DNA of 64,000 bases from RUG12519 sp045649685 (lineage in GTDB: Bacteria > Bacillota > Clostridia > Oscillospirales > Ruminococcaceae). The number at the start of each line of letters is the position of its first letter. The stretch's first letter is position 1. The translations under genes and the position numbers were made by a program. This document shows, piece by piece, positions 25,110 to 34,610 of the stretch. The stretch is taken from positions 248,001 through 312,000 of the forward strand of contig JAZRQJ010000007.1 in assembly GCA_045649685.1 (NCBI GenBank). The letters are read 5' to 3'. A model generated the notes under the pieces. It was not told where the DNA came from and searched no databases. It saw only the letters and a program-made list of their open reading frames with translations.

Positions 25110-27377
25110 ATGCTCTGTAGTAGATGTAAGAAAAGAATGGCAGTTATATTTGTTAGCAAAGAAGTCGACGGAAAACCAGTTTCTGAAGGACTTTGTTTTC
25201 AATGTGCCAAAGAGTTAAATATACCGCAAATTAATGAGATTGCTGATAAGATTGGCATAGAAGATTTAGAAAATGTTAGTAATCAAATTATGGGAATGCT
25301 TGGAGGAGAGGATTTTGAACATGGTGGTGCAGGATTATTAAATCCTTTTATATCCAGTTTTACTAACAAAGAACATACCAATGAAGAAACGACTAAAAAC
25401 GGTGAAACGGCGGAGGCTAAAAAGAAAAAAGAAAGACCTAAATATAAGTATTTGAATAATTTTGGGGTGAATTTAACAAAAAAAGCTAGATATAATAAGC
25501 TAGACAGAATAATTGGACGAGATAAGGAAATATATAGAGTTATTCAAATTTTGTCAAGAAGAACAAAGAATAATCCATGTTTAATAGGTGAACCTGGTGT
25601 TGGTAAAACTGCTATAGCTGAGGGAATAGCTCAAAAAATTGCTATGGGAGATGTTCCATATAAATTATTACACAAAGAAATATATTTAATTGATATGACT
25701 GCTTTGGTTGCAGGAACTCAGTTTAGAGGTCAATTCGAGAGCAGAGTTAAAGGATTAATATCAGAGGTTAAACAGGCAGGAAACATTATATTATTTATAG
25801 ATGAAATACACACTCTTATTGGAACAGGTGATTCTGAAGGATCTATGAGTGCTGCAAATATATTGAAGCCAGCACTATCTAGAGGAGAAATTCAACTTAT
25901 TGGTGCTACTACGTTCAATGAGTATAGAAAATATATTGAAGAAGATCCTGCGCTGGAGAGACGTTTTCAGCCAGTTACTGTAGAGGAACCTACCATTGAA
26001 GATAGTGTAAAAATACTTAAAGGAATAAAAACTTATTATGAGAAACACCATAATGTTAGAATAAAACCTCAAACATTATATGACTGTGTTGTTTTGTCAG
26101 AAAGATATATAAACGATAGATATTTGCCAGATAAAGCAATTGACCTTTTAGATGAGGCGTGTGCTTGTAGATCTTTGCGTAGTAAGGAAATAACTCATTA
26201 TGAGAAATTGTTGGATAATCAAGTAAATTTGAAAAAGAAACAGGAAGAATTAGAAACTGAGACAAATGAACCGAATTATCAGGAAATTGCTGAGATAAAA
26301 TCTGAAATAAGTAAGGTTGATCAGGAAATAGAAGATGCAAGTAAAGAAGTTGCTACGATATTTGTTGAACATAGAGATTTAGCTAGAGTTATTGAGCTTT
26401 GGACTGGTATACCCGCATCTAAAATAGAACAAAGTGAAAATGAAAAGCTGAAAAACTTAGATAAAGAATTAAAAACCAAGATAGTAGGGCAGGATGTAGC
26501 TGTTGATTTGATTGCTATGGCAGTTCGTCGTCATAGAGTTCAAATTTCAAAACGTCGCAGGCCAGCATCGTTTATATTTGTTGGTCCTACTGGAGTTGGA
26601 AAAACAGAATTGGTTAAAGTTTTGTCTAATACGTTATTTAATGGAGTTGATACTTTAATACGCTTAGACATGTCTGAATACATGGAAAAGCACGCTGTTT
26701 CTAAGTTAACAGGTTCTCCTCCAGGGTATGTTGGATATGATGATGCTGGACAGTTAACTGAGCAAGTTAGAAGGAGACCTTATTCAGTTATATTGTTTGA
26801 TGAGATTGAAAAAGCGCATCCAGATGTTATGAATTTGTTATTACAAATTCTTGATGAAGGAAGAGTTAAAGATTCTCATGGTAGATCAGTTAATTTTGAA
26901 AACACTATAATAGTTATGACATCAAACGCTGGGAGCACTGATAAAACAGGTGTTGTTGGATTTGACAAAACATATAATCAAATGGCTAGTGAAAAGGCAA
27001 AAAAAGCTTTGGAAAAATTTTTAAGACCTGAATTTATTGCTCGTGTTGATGAAATAGTTGTGTTTAATAAGTTAACTGAAGACAATTTGAAATCGATTGC
27101 TCGTTTGATGCTAGATGAAACAAAAGAAGTTTTATTAGAGCGTGGAATTGAATTTAAATATGATGAAAAATTGGTTAATTATCTAATAGAACCATTAAAA
27201 GATGGAAAATATGGTGCTCGTGATTTGAGAAAAGAGATTAGAAAAAAAGTCGAAGATTTGATTGCAAATTTGATTATTGACTCTGAAGACGTCTTGGAAA
27301 CAATCTCTTTCTCGGTTAAAAACAATAAGGTTGTATTTTTATTGAATAATCCAGAGAAGTTGTCTGTAACGGTTTAA
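25110..27377 (+). CDS. clpE: ClpE-type AAA+ unfoldase, Clp protease ATPase subunit
   Basis: Unfolds proteins for ClpP. 755 residues. The N-terminus has a treble-clef zinc finger (Cys3, Cys6, Cys29, Cys32), typical of ClpE and unlike the double Clp_N repeat of ClpC. A low-complexity linker follows (about 80-115). AAA-1 has GEPGVGKTA and IILFIDEIHTLIGTG; AAA-2 has GPTGVGKTE and VILFDEIEKAHPDV. The middle coiled coil is at about 355-410. The C-terminal D2-small domain is complete. The symbol follows the zinc finger; ClpC nomenclature is sometimes used for such proteins. Confidence 0.92.
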   Translation: MLCSRCKKRMAVIFVSKEVDGKPVSEGLCFQCAKELNIPQINEIADKIGIEDLENVSNQIMGMLGGEDFEHGGAGLLNPFISSFTNKEHTNEETTKNGETAEAKKKKERPKYKYLNNFGVNLTKKARYNKLDRIIGRDKEIYRVIQILSRRTKNNPCLIGEPGVGKTAIAEGIAQKIAMGDVPYKLLHKEIYLIDMTALVAGTQFRGQFESRVKGLISEVKQAGNIILFIDEIHTLIGTGDSEGSMSAANILKPALSRGEIQLIGATTFNEYRKYIEEDPALERRFQPVTVEEPTIEDSVKILKGIKTYYEKHHNVRIKPQTLYDCVVLSERYINDRYLPDKAIDLLDEACACRSLRSKEITHYEKLLDNQVNLKKKQEELETETNEPNYQEIAEIKSEISKVDQEIEDASKEVATIFVEHRDLARVIELWTGIPASKIEQSENEKLKNLDKELKTKIVGQDVAVDLIAMAVRRHRVQISKRRRPASFIFVGPTGVGKTELVKVLSNTLFNGVDTLIRLDMSEYMEKHAVSKLTGSPPGYVGYDDAGQLTEQVRRRPYSVILFDEIEKAHPDVMNLLLQILDEGRVKDSHGRSVNFENTIIVMTSNAGSTDKTGVVGFDKTYNQMASEKAKKALEKFLRPEFIARVDEIVVFNKLTEDNLKSIARLMLDETKEVLLERGIEFKYDEKLVNYLIEPLKDGKYGARDLRKEIRKKVEDLIANLIIDSEDVLETISFSVKNNKVVFLLNNPEKLSVTV

Positions 27378-27380
27378 TAA

Positions 27381-27426
27381 AAAATATCAGGAAGCTAAAG
27401 TTGATTGTTGCTTCCTGATATTTTTT
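27381..27426. terminator. Bidirectional terminator after clpE
   Basis: AAAATATCAGGAAGC pairs with GCTTCCTGATATTTT across a 14-base loop, with a T run after it. On the minus strand it also serves the small gene at 27448-27603. Confidence 0.9.
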
Positions 27427-27447
27427 ATTTGTTATGTTAGCACATTT

Positions 27448-27603
27448 TTAGTTATCATCTGAATTTTTAGTGTTTGGTGTATATATTTTAGTACGTGCGT
27501 TTGTGAAAAATTCTTTATTTGAAGGTTTATTTTTATTATTAGTTGAATATATGGTTGTAGGTGCATTTGATTTTTTTATGTTTTCGTTATTATTTTTATT
27601 CAC
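27448..27603 (-). CDS. Small Asn/Lys/Thr-rich protein, 51 residues
   Basis: A short frame with a GTG start at 27603, preceded by GGAG at an 11-base spacing and ended before a strong terminator. The sequence is hydrophilic and extremely Asn, Lys and Thr rich (starts MNKNNNENIKKSNAPTTIYS, later NKEFFTNARTKIYTP). It has no hydrophobic core, signal or cysteine, so it is probably disordered. It lies 60 bases downstream of fprA on the same strand. Composition recalls small spore proteins, but no SASP motif is present. Its status as a gene is likely but unproven. Confidence 0.5.
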   Translation of the reverse strand: MNKNNNENIKKSNAPTTIYSTNNKNKPSNKEFFTNARTKIYTPNTKNSDDN

Positions 27604-27663
27604 TTTAAACCACGCTCCTTTAATTTCTATTATTTGAAATAAAGGAAAAAATATTCAGTTATA

Positions 27664-28878
27664 TTATTTTTGTGTTAAGTTGAGTGATTGTGCAAATTTT
27701 TCTCCGAATGAAATAGCATTTTTGAGATCTTCTTCTGTTGGCGTAAAACACACTTTAAATTTCTCTTCGAATACGGATAGTTTCATTGAAGACATATAAT
27801 TTGAAATTTGTTCTGTTGCTTCTCCACTCCAGCCAAAAGATCCAAAAGTTGCTGCAGACTTTTTTGTATTGTTTATAACATCTATTGTTGATAGAAGATT
27901 CCATACAGGAGATACTGAATTTTTATTTATGGTTGGTGAACCAATTAAAAATGCATCAGATAAATTTAACTCTCTTGTTAAATCAGATATGTTGTGTTTA
28001 ATTATGTTATATAGCGGTACATTTACATTTGGTATTTTATTTTTTATGCCTTTAGATATTGCTTTGGCTATACGTTCAGTATTTCCATATGCAGAACAGT
28101 AAAAAATTGGAATTGTTGGAGTTGAATTTTGGTTATAATTACTCCAATTTTTATATTTTTCAATAATTTCGGCTAGAATACCATCTTTTGTTAACACTGG
28201 ACCGTGACTTGGACAAACAAAAGATATTTCTAAATCATTAATTTTAGATAATCCATTTAAAACATATTTTTTAAATGGAGAAAATATAGAATTATAGTAG
28301 ATTTGTAAACTCGACAAATAGGCGTCTTTGTTAGTAATATTAGTGTCTAATATATATGGCTCACAATAATGACAACCTAAGAAATCACAAGAAAATAATA
28401 CTTGTTCTTCAACAAGCCAAGTAAACATAGAATCTGGCCAATGCAAAAATGGTGCTGATATAAATTTTAGAGTTTTGTTTCCAAGATTTAAAGAATCACC
28501 ATCTTTTACGACTTTTACTTGTAAATCTGCTTTATTTGTAATATTTTTGAGATATATTGCTCCTGCTGGACTTGTTACAATTGTTAGATTAGGATTCAAT
28601 TCAACAAGTTTTGAAATAGATCCAGAGTGATCTGGTTCATTATGGTTCATTATTATGTAGTCGATTTCATCTATGCTTATTATCTCCTGTATATTTTTTA
28701 AATAATTTTCAAAATAATCTTTGTGAGCTGTTTCTATTAGAGCGGTTTTATCGGTTCCTTTAACTACATACGAGTTATAACTTGTTCCATTATTAGTTTT
28801 TACTATAATATCTGCCACTCTGATATTTGGATTTAAAATGCCAACATTAAATATATTATCTGTAATTTTATTTTTCAT
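27664..28878 (-). CDS. fprA: Flavodiiron protein (O2/NO reductase)
   Basis: Cytoplasmic four-electron reductase of O2 to water, or of NO, protecting strict anaerobes. 404 residues. The metallo-beta-lactamase-like half has the diiron ligands in MNHNEPDHSGS (His-x-Glu-x-Asp-His), FLHWPD, CDFLG and CPSHGPV. The flavodoxin half begins IPIFYCSAYGNTERIAKAI and continues with LIGSPTINKNSVSPVW. No rubredoxin or flavin reductase domain is fused, and none is adjacent, so the electron donor is elsewhere. ATG 28878 has GGAGG upstream and its own strong promoter. Confidence 0.95.
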   Translation of the reverse strand: MKNKITDNIFNVGILNPNIRVADIIVKTNNGTSYNSYVVKGTDKTALIETAHKDYFENYLKNIQEIISIDEIDYIIMNHNEPDHSGSISKLVELNPNLTIVTSPAGAIYLKNITNKADLQVKVVKDGDSLNLGNKTLKFISAPFLHWPDSMFTWLVEEQVLFSCDFLGCHYCEPYILDTNITNKDAYLSSLQIYYNSIFSPFKKYVLNGLSKINDLEISFVCPSHGPVLTKDGILAEIIEKYKNWSNYNQNSTPTIPIFYCSAYGNTERIAKAISKGIKNKIPNVNVPLYNIIKHNISDLTRELNLSDAFLIGSPTINKNSVSPVWNLLSTIDVINNTKKSAATFGSFGWSGEATEQISNYMSSMKLSVFEEKFKVCFTPTEEDLKNAISFGEKFAQSLNLTQK

Positions 28879-28915
28879 AAACTATATACCTCCAATTAAT
28901 ATTGCAATTAAAATA

Positions 28916-28945
28916 ATTATACTTGTTTGAATGTGTTTTAGTCAA
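28916..28945 (-). promoter_or_regulatory. Sigma-A promoter for fprA
   Basis: On the minus strand TTGACT (28945-28940), an 18-base spacer and TATAAT (28921-28916). The rest of 28946-29086 is AT-rich and shows nothing I can name. Confidence 0.8.
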
Positions 28946-29086
28946 GAATATAGGCAATATAAAAGCCGTTGTGTGTATTAAATTGTAAAATAAAATTATT
29001 TTTTTAGATTATATTATTTAAGATAAAATATAATATTGTTAATTTTTATTTTAAATGTTAATTCAATATTTTTGAGCTTAATGTTA

Positions 29087-29115
29087 TTGAATTGATGCTT
29101 ATATTATGTTATAAT
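29087..29115 (+). promoter_or_regulatory. Sigma-A promoter for the small membrane protein gene
   Basis: TTGAAT (29087-29092), a 17-base spacer and TATAAT (29110-29115) with a TGT extended -10. It lies 58 bases upstream of the 43-codon gene and may also serve hom-thrB-lysC. Confidence 0.7.
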
Positions 29116-29173
29116 TATCTGTAAATTCAGAAGTTATGAATTATAGTTTCTGATTGGAAGGAGCGCTGAAAAT

Positions 29174-29305
29174 ATGAAAATGTTTTTTAAGGTTTTATTT
29201 TGGATAGTTTTATCTTTGTTAACATCTTTTTGTGCTTTTAAATTTGTTAAATATATTATAGGTGAGTTTTTTCCACAATATATATCTACAGATAGTAATT
29301 CATAA
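29174..29305 (+). CDS. Single-pass membrane peptide, 43 residues
   Basis: A short frame with a strong Shine-Dalgarno (GGAAGGAG) and a good promoter. The peptide begins MKMFFKVLFWIVLSLLTSFC; hydrophobic residues cover about 4-22, followed by a basic/aromatic stretch and a polar tail ending DSNS. It is either a one-pass membrane peptide or an exported one. It lies 120 bases before hom on the same strand. I do not recognise a family. The upstream signals argue that it is translated. Confidence 0.6.
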   Translation: MKMFFKVLFWIVLSLLTSFCAFKFVKYIIGEFFPQYISTDSNS

Positions 29306-29425
29306 ATTATTTTTTAAATATTTAATAAATTTTGTTCAATTTAAGAATTCTTGCTACTCGTATATATTCGTTTAGAAGGATTTATTTATGTTTTTTGTTT
29401 AATGTATGTTTTGGGAGGAAGTAAA

Positions 29426-30667
29426 ATGGTTAATATTGCCATAATGGGGCATGGTGTTGTAGGATCTGGAGTTGTAGAAGTTTTAAATTTAAATAGTGAT
29501 AATATATATGCGAGAGCAGGACAACAAATTAAAGTTACTAGAATTTTAGATTTACGTGAATTTAATGATTTGCCTTATTCGGATTTATTCACTAAAGATT
29601 TTAATGATATATTAAATGATGATAGTATTTCTATTGTTGTTGAGGCTATGGGTGGTTTGGAGCCTAGTTATGAATTTACACAAGCTTTATTAAAAGCTGG
29701 GAAAAGTGTTGTTTCCTCTAACAAGGAGTTGGTTGCTCAAAAGGGAGACAAACTTTTAGCTTTGGCCAAGGAAAACAATGTTAATTATTTGTTTGAAGCT
29801 AGTGTTGGTGGGGGTATACCTATAATTAGACCAATACATTCTTGTCTTGCTGCTAATAAAATAGAATGTATACAAGGAATTTTAAATGGAACAACTAATT
29901 TTATAATAACAAAGATGATTAAAGATAATCTCTCTTTCGATAAGGCGTTGGAGTTGGCTCAGCAGAAAGGATATGCTGAAAAAGACCCAACAGCTGATAT
30001 TGGGGGAGCAGATGCGAATAGAAAAATATGTATTCTTGCAAGTTTGGCATATGGGAAGCATATATATCCTCATGAGGTGCATCAATATGGAATAGAAGAC
30101 GTAACTTTAGCTGATGTGGATTTTGCGAAGTCTATGGGATGTGTAATAAAATTGATTGGAAGAGCAACTCAATTAGAAAATGGAAAAGTGTCTATAATGG
30201 TTTGTCCTGTGTTTTTGCCAGTTTCAAGCAAATTAGCCAAAATAGATGATGTGTATAACGCGGTAGTTGTTAAAGGTAACGCTGTTGGTGAGGTTTTATT
30301 TGTTGGTGCTGGAGCTGGAAAAATGCCAACTGCTAGTGCTGTTGTGGCAGATGTTGTTGATGCAGTTAAGGCTGAGCACACAAGTATATCTCAGCATTGG
30401 AAACCGTCAGATGGCGCTGTTGTTTCTAATTATAGAGAAGATATTATGAGGTTTTATTTAAGATTAAAGGTCGATAATATCGAAAAAGCAAAGGAGTTTA
30501 TTTTTGCAAATTACGAGTCTCCAGTTATACTTTCCAGAGTGAATCAGCCGGATGATGAGATTGCTTTTAAAACTGACTTTATGCTAGAAGACAAAGTTAA
30601 AAAATTAACTGAAGAACTTCAAAATAAAGGATTTAAGCAATTATCTAAGTTGCGTATTATAGACTAA
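29426..30667 (+). CDS. hom: Homoserine dehydrogenase
   Basis: Reduces aspartate semialdehyde to homoserine, the branch to threonine and methionine. 413 residues from ATG 29426 (GGGAGG 7 bases upstream). The frame opens at 29351, but that N-terminal stretch is not family-like. NAD-binding IAIMGHGVVGSGVVEVL, then SSNKELVAQ, catalytic EASVGGGIPIIRP and GILNGTTNFI, and YAEKDPTADIGGADANRKI are present. A C-terminal ACT domain (about 335-413) suggests threonine feedback. It heads hom-thrB-lysC; thrC is not in the window. Confidence 0.96.
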   Translation: MVNIAIMGHGVVGSGVVEVLNLNSDNIYARAGQQIKVTRILDLREFNDLPYSDLFTKDFNDILNDDSISIVVEAMGGLEPSYEFTQALLKAGKSVVSSNKELVAQKGDKLLALAKENNVNYLFEASVGGGIPIIRPIHSCLAANKIECIQGILNGTTNFIITKMIKDNLSFDKALELAQQKGYAEKDPTADIGGADANRKICILASLAYGKHIYPHEVHQYGIEDVTLADVDFAKSMGCVIKLIGRATQLENGKVSIMVCPVFLPVSSKLAKIDDVYNAVVVKGNAVGEVLFVGAGAGKMPTASAVVADVVDAVKAEHTSISQHWKPSDGAVVSNYREDIMRFYLRLKVDNIEKAKEFIFANYESPVILSRVNQPDDEIAFKTDFMLEDKVKKLTEELQNKGFKQLSKLRIID

Positions 30668-30679
30668 TGGAGAGCATAT

Positions 30680-31579
30680 ATGATCATAAAAGTAAAAGTG
30701 CCGGCAACAACTGCTAATTTAGGAGCAGGATTTGATACTTTGGGAATAGCGCTTTCTCTTTATAACTACGTTTATTTTAGTGGAGAGCCTAATTGTGAAG
30801 TTGATTGTCTTAAAAACACAAAAACTCTTAGAGATAATAATAATCTTATGTATAAATCTGCTGCTAGATTGTTCGAATTTTGCGGAGAGGAGTTGCCATT
30901 TGATTTAAAAATTCACCAATCAAGTAATATACCAATTACTAGAGGATTGGGAAGTAGTTCTGCATGTATAGTGGCTGGTTTGATGGGTGCTAATAGATTA
31001 TTAGGACTACCTTTAAATGATAAGGATATTTTGAAATTAGCTACTGAAATTGAAGGTCATCCAGATAATGTAGCACCAGCTATTTTTGGTGGAATGGTTG
31101 ATTCTGTATACAATGACGGTGAAGTTTATTATGTTAAACATGATGTCAGTTCAAAGTTAAAATTTATTGCTATTATACCAAACTTTAAGATGTCTACTAA
31201 TCAGTCGCGGTTAAGTCTGCCTAGTGTTGTTTCTCATGAAGATGCTGTTTTTAATGTATCTAGATCTGCGTTGTTTGTTTCTTCTATTGTTACTGAAAAA
31301 TTTGAAAATTTAAGTGTTGCAGTTGGTGATAGGTTGCATCAGCCTTATAGGTTAAAATTAATTGATAGGTCAGAGGAAATTTTTGATATTGCTTATAAGT
31401 TTGGAGCATACGCAGTTTATTTAAGTGGTTCTGGTCCAACAATTATTGCGATTTGTGATAAGAGCAATACGTCGTTTTTTAATAAAATCAGAAATGAATT
31501 AAATAGGATGAATTTTAATAAGTGGAAGGTTTTAGATCTTAGTGTAGATAATGAGGGGGCCAGTGTGGAGATTATTTAA
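30680..31579 (+). CDS. thrB: Homoserine kinase
   Basis: Phosphorylates homoserine for threonine synthesis. 299 residues. The GHMP-kinase signature is VPATTANLGAGFDTLGIAL at the N-terminus, the ATP loop TRGLGSSSACIVAGLMGAN near 88-106 and the C-terminal AVYLSGSGPTIIAICD. It lies 12 bases after hom and 37 bases before lysC. Confidence 0.96.
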   Translation: MIIKVKVPATTANLGAGFDTLGIALSLYNYVYFSGEPNCEVDCLKNTKTLRDNNNLMYKSAARLFEFCGEELPFDLKIHQSSNIPITRGLGSSSACIVAGLMGANRLLGLPLNDKDILKLATEIEGHPDNVAPAIFGGMVDSVYNDGEVYYVKHDVSSKLKFIAIIPNFKMSTNQSRLSLPSVVSHEDAVFNVSRSALFVSSIVTEKFENLSVAVGDRLHQPYRLKLIDRSEEIFDIAYKFGAYAVYLSGSGPTIIAICDKSNTSFFNKIRNELNRMNFNKWKVLDLSVDNEGASVEII

Positions 31580-31616
31580 TTGTTTTTTGAAATAATAGTG
31601 TTGGAGGAAAAGCTGT

Positions 31617-32822
31617 ATGAGCTTAATTGTTCAGAAATTTGGTGGAACTTCTGTTGCAAATACAGAACGTTTAAAGAACGTTGCAAGAATTGTTACGGAT
31701 ACTAAGAAGAAAGGAAATCAAGTAGTAGTTGTTGTATCTGCTCAAGGAGATACAACAGATGAATTTGAAATGAAAGCTAAGGAACTTAATGAAAATCCTT
31801 CTAGCAGAGAAATGGATGTTTTATTATCTAGTGGTGAGCAAATTTCTATGGCCTTGCTTGCTATGGCAATTGAAAAATTGGGTTTTCCGGTTATTTCGTT
31901 AACTGGTTGGCAGGCAGGCTTTAAAACAAAATCGGATCATTGTAATGCTAGAATCAAAAAAGTTGATACTTCAAGACTTGAGCATGAATTAAATTCAAAT
32001 AAGATAGTCATTGTTGCTGGATTTCAGGGAATAGATAAATATGATGATATAACAACACTTGGTAGGGGAGGATCTGATACTAGTGCTGTCGCGATAGCTG
32101 CTGCTTTAAATGCCGATTTGTGTCAGATATATACCGATGTTGATGGAGTATATACGGCAGACCCAAGATTGGTGAAAAATGCTGTTAAATTAGAAGAAAT
32201 TAGCTTTGATGAAATGTTAGAACTAGCAACTTTGGGTGCACAAGTTTTACATAATAGATCAGTTGAAATGGCAAAGAAATATAATGTTAATTTAGAAGTT
32301 TTATCTAGTCTCACAAACACTTCAGGAACAAAAGTAAAGGAGAAAGTTGCTATGGAAAAATTGCTTATCAGAGGAGTTACAAAAGATGATGACACTTCTA
32401 GGATTGCGTTATTAAATGTGCCAGATAGGCCTGGATTTGCATATCAAATATTTGCTCTTATGAGTAAATATAATATAAATGTTGATATAATAGTTCAATC
32501 TATTGGACGTAGTGATATGAAAGATATAAGTTTTACTGTTCCGATGAAAGATATGGAATTAGCACAAAAAATTCTTAATGAGCGTAAGGACTCTATTGGA
32601 ATAGGCGATGTTATAGCAACTGATGCAGTTTCTAAAGTGTCTATAGTCGGTGCGGGAATGCAAACTAATCCGGGTGTTGCAGCTAAAATGTTTGAGGCTT
32701 TATATAGTGTAGGAATAAATATAAATATGATATCTACTAGTGAAATCAAAATATCTGTTTTAGTAGATAAAAAAGATAGTGTACGTGCGGTAAATGTAAT
32801 TCATGAAGCTTTTTTTGAATAG
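31617..32822 (+). CDS. lysC: Aspartate kinase
   Basis: First step of the aspartate-family pathway. 401 residues. The N-terminal kinase domain has IVQKFGGTSVAN, LLSSGEQISMALLAMA and TLGRGGSDTSAVAIAAAL plus CQIYTDVDGVYTADPR. Two C-terminal ACT domains (about 265-400: VPDRPGFAYQIFALMSKYNINVD and VGAGMQTNPGVAAKMFEAL) give feedback control, probably by lysine and/or threonine. The substrate of this class I-type enzyme is certain; the effector is inferred. Confidence 0.95.
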   Translation: MSLIVQKFGGTSVANTERLKNVARIVTDTKKKGNQVVVVVSAQGDTTDEFEMKAKELNENPSSREMDVLLSSGEQISMALLAMAIEKLGFPVISLTGWQAGFKTKSDHCNARIKKVDTSRLEHELNSNKIVIVAGFQGIDKYDDITTLGRGGSDTSAVAIAAALNADLCQIYTDVDGVYTADPRLVKNAVKLEEISFDEMLELATLGAQVLHNRSVEMAKKYNVNLEVLSSLTNTSGTKVKEKVAMEKLLIRGVTKDDDTSRIALLNVPDRPGFAYQIFALMSKYNINVDIIVQSIGRSDMKDISFTVPMKDMELAQKILNERKDSIGIGDVIATDAVSKVSIVGAGMQTNPGVAAKMFEALYSVGININMISTSEIKISVLVDKKDSVRAVNVIHEAFFE

Positions 32823-32886
32823 ATAAAAATTTTTCATAATATTGATAAATTTTTATATTGTTTTGGGCATATTTTGTATTTAAAAG

Positions 32887-32928
32887 TTTTCTGGTAAGTT
32901 GTTTTTTATAAATCGATTTATCAGAAAA
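32887..32928. promoter_or_regulatory. Nested palindrome upstream of the acyl-CoA synthetase gene
   Basis: A perfect 14-bp palindrome ATAAATCGATTTAT (32908-32921) is flanked by TTTTCTG (32887-32893) and CAGAAAA (32922-32928), and ends 19 bases before the ATG. It could be an operator or a leader hairpin overlapping the ribosome-binding region. No known regulator motif is recognised. Confidence 0.45.
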
Positions 32929-32947
32929 TTCTGGAGGTTTTTTAATA

Positions 32948-34594
32948 ATGCAGGAAATTTACAAAAAATATTGTGAGGAATTTTTTGATGAGAGAGGAGC
33001 ATTAAAGGATATAAATATTAAAGTTCCAGATAATTTTAATTTTGGATATGATGTTTTAGATAAAATCGCTCAAGAATCTCCATCTGACTTGGCTCTTTTA
33101 TGGTGTGATGTGCATGGAAATGAACGAAAAATTACTTTCGAAGAAATGAGCAAACTGTCCAATAGGGCTGCTAATCTTTTTATGGCTAATGGAATCAAAC
33201 GTGGAGATTTTGTTATGCTAATATTAAAACGCAATTATGAATATTGGTATATAATTAATGCTCTACATAAAATAGGTGCAATTGCTATACCGGGTACATA
33301 TATGTTAACTTGTGATGATTTAGAATATAGAGTAAAGTCGGCTAAAATAAAATCTATTGTTTTTACGCCTCAAGGAGATATTCCAGATAAAATTTTAGAT
33401 GTTCATAAATTGTGTCCAGAACTATGTAATTTGTTTTCTGTTCGTCAAGACGTAGAAGGATGTTTGAACATATCAGAAGAATTGGAAAATTATTCTGATG
33501 AATTGGATAGGATACCAACAAGTGTTAATGACCCAATGCTGGCATATTTTACTTCTGGGACAACAGGGCATCCTAAACTTGTTGAACACTGTTATTCGTA
33601 TCCTTTAGGACATATAATTACTGCTAAATATTGGCAGAATGTGAAACCAAATGGCTTGCATTTGACAGTGTCTGATACTGGATGGGGAAAGGCTGCATGG
33701 GGTAAATTATATGGTCAATGGTTAGTTGGAGCAACTGTGTTGGTTTATGATTTTGATAAGTTTGTTGCAAATGATTTATTGAATATTATTGAAAAATATA
33801 AGGTAAATACTTTTTGTGCCCCTCCAACTATATACAGGTTTTTTATGAAGGAAGGCCTTGGAAATCATGATATTTCTTGTTTGGAGCATGTAACCACAGC
33901 TGGTGAAGCTTTAAATTATGAGATTATTAAGCAATTTAAAGAAAAAACTGGTCTTCAAATAATGGAAGGTTTTGGACAAACCGAAACTACGGCTATACTT
34001 ATAAATCAAATTGGGGCTGAACATAGCGGTTCTTTGGGCAGACCTTCTCCCATGTATGATGTTGTTTTAGTTGATGAAGATGGTAATGATGTTGGTGTAG
34101 ATAAAGTAGGAGAAATATGTGTTAAGCTTTGTTTTGACAAACACCAGGTGGGAATTTTTAAACAATATTATAACAATGAAGAATTAAATGATTTTGTAAG
34201 ACGAGGAGGACTATATCATACTGGAGATACTGCTATTCGCGATAAAGATGGCTATTTTTGGTATGTTGGTCGCATAGATGATGTTATAAAGTCTAGTGGA
34301 TATAGAATTGGTCCGTTTGAAATAGAAAGTGTTCTTATGGAGCATCCTGCTGTGTTAGAATGTGGAGTAATTGGAGTTCCAGATGAAATTAGAGGACAAT
34401 TAGTAAAGGCAAATGTGGTTTTGACAAGTGCATATAAGCCATCTCCAGAATTAGCGGAAGAACTGCAAAACTTTGTAAAAAGTAAAACTGCACCTTATAA
34501 ATATCCTAGAGTAATTGAATTTATGGATAGATTGCCTAAAACAATATCAGGAAAAATAAGAAGAAATATTTTAAGAGAAACGCATAAAAATTAA
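32948..34594 (+). CDS. AMP-forming acyl-CoA synthetase
   Basis: Activates a carboxylic acid to its CoA thioester through an acyl-adenylate. 548 residues. The ANL-family signature P-loop is YFTSGTTGHPK near 202. Then come EGFGQTETT near 339, the YHTGDTAIRDKDGYFWYVGR hinge near 424, and the catalytic Lys motif KTISGKIRR near the C-terminus. Closest in layout to acetyl/medium-chain acyl-CoA synthetases. The chain length cannot be read by eye. GGAGG precedes ATG 32948. The gene is next to, and convergent with, the CoA-dehydratase pair, which fits a shared CoA-ester role. Confidence 0.88.
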   Translation: MQEIYKKYCEEFFDERGALKDINIKVPDNFNFGYDVLDKIAQESPSDLALLWCDVHGNERKITFEEMSKLSNRAANLFMANGIKRGDFVMLILKRNYEYWYIINALHKIGAIAIPGTYMLTCDDLEYRVKSAKIKSIVFTPQGDIPDKILDVHKLCPELCNLFSVRQDVEGCLNISEELENYSDELDRIPTSVNDPMLAYFTSGTTGHPKLVEHCYSYPLGHIITAKYWQNVKPNGLHLTVSDTGWGKAAWGKLYGQWLVGATVLVYDFDKFVANDLLNIIEKYKVNTFCAPPTIYRFFMKEGLGNHDISCLEHVTTAGEALNYEIIKQFKEKTGLQIMEGFGQTETTAILINQIGAEHSGSLGRPSPMYDVVLVDEDGNDVGVDKVGEICVKLCFDKHQVGIFKQYYNNEELNDFVRRGGLYHTGDTAIRDKDGYFWYVGRIDDVIKSSGYRIGPFEIESVLMEHPAVLECGVIGVPDEIRGQLVKANVVLTSAYKPSPELAEELQNFVKSKTAPYKYPRVIEFMDRLPKTISGKIRRNILRETHKN

Positions 34595-34610
34595 ATATAA
34601 ATTTTTATAA

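Noticed and set aside
29306..29425. T-box or threonine-attenuation leader before hom
   Set aside because: The gap is too short for a T-box and shows no specifier or terminator hairpin.
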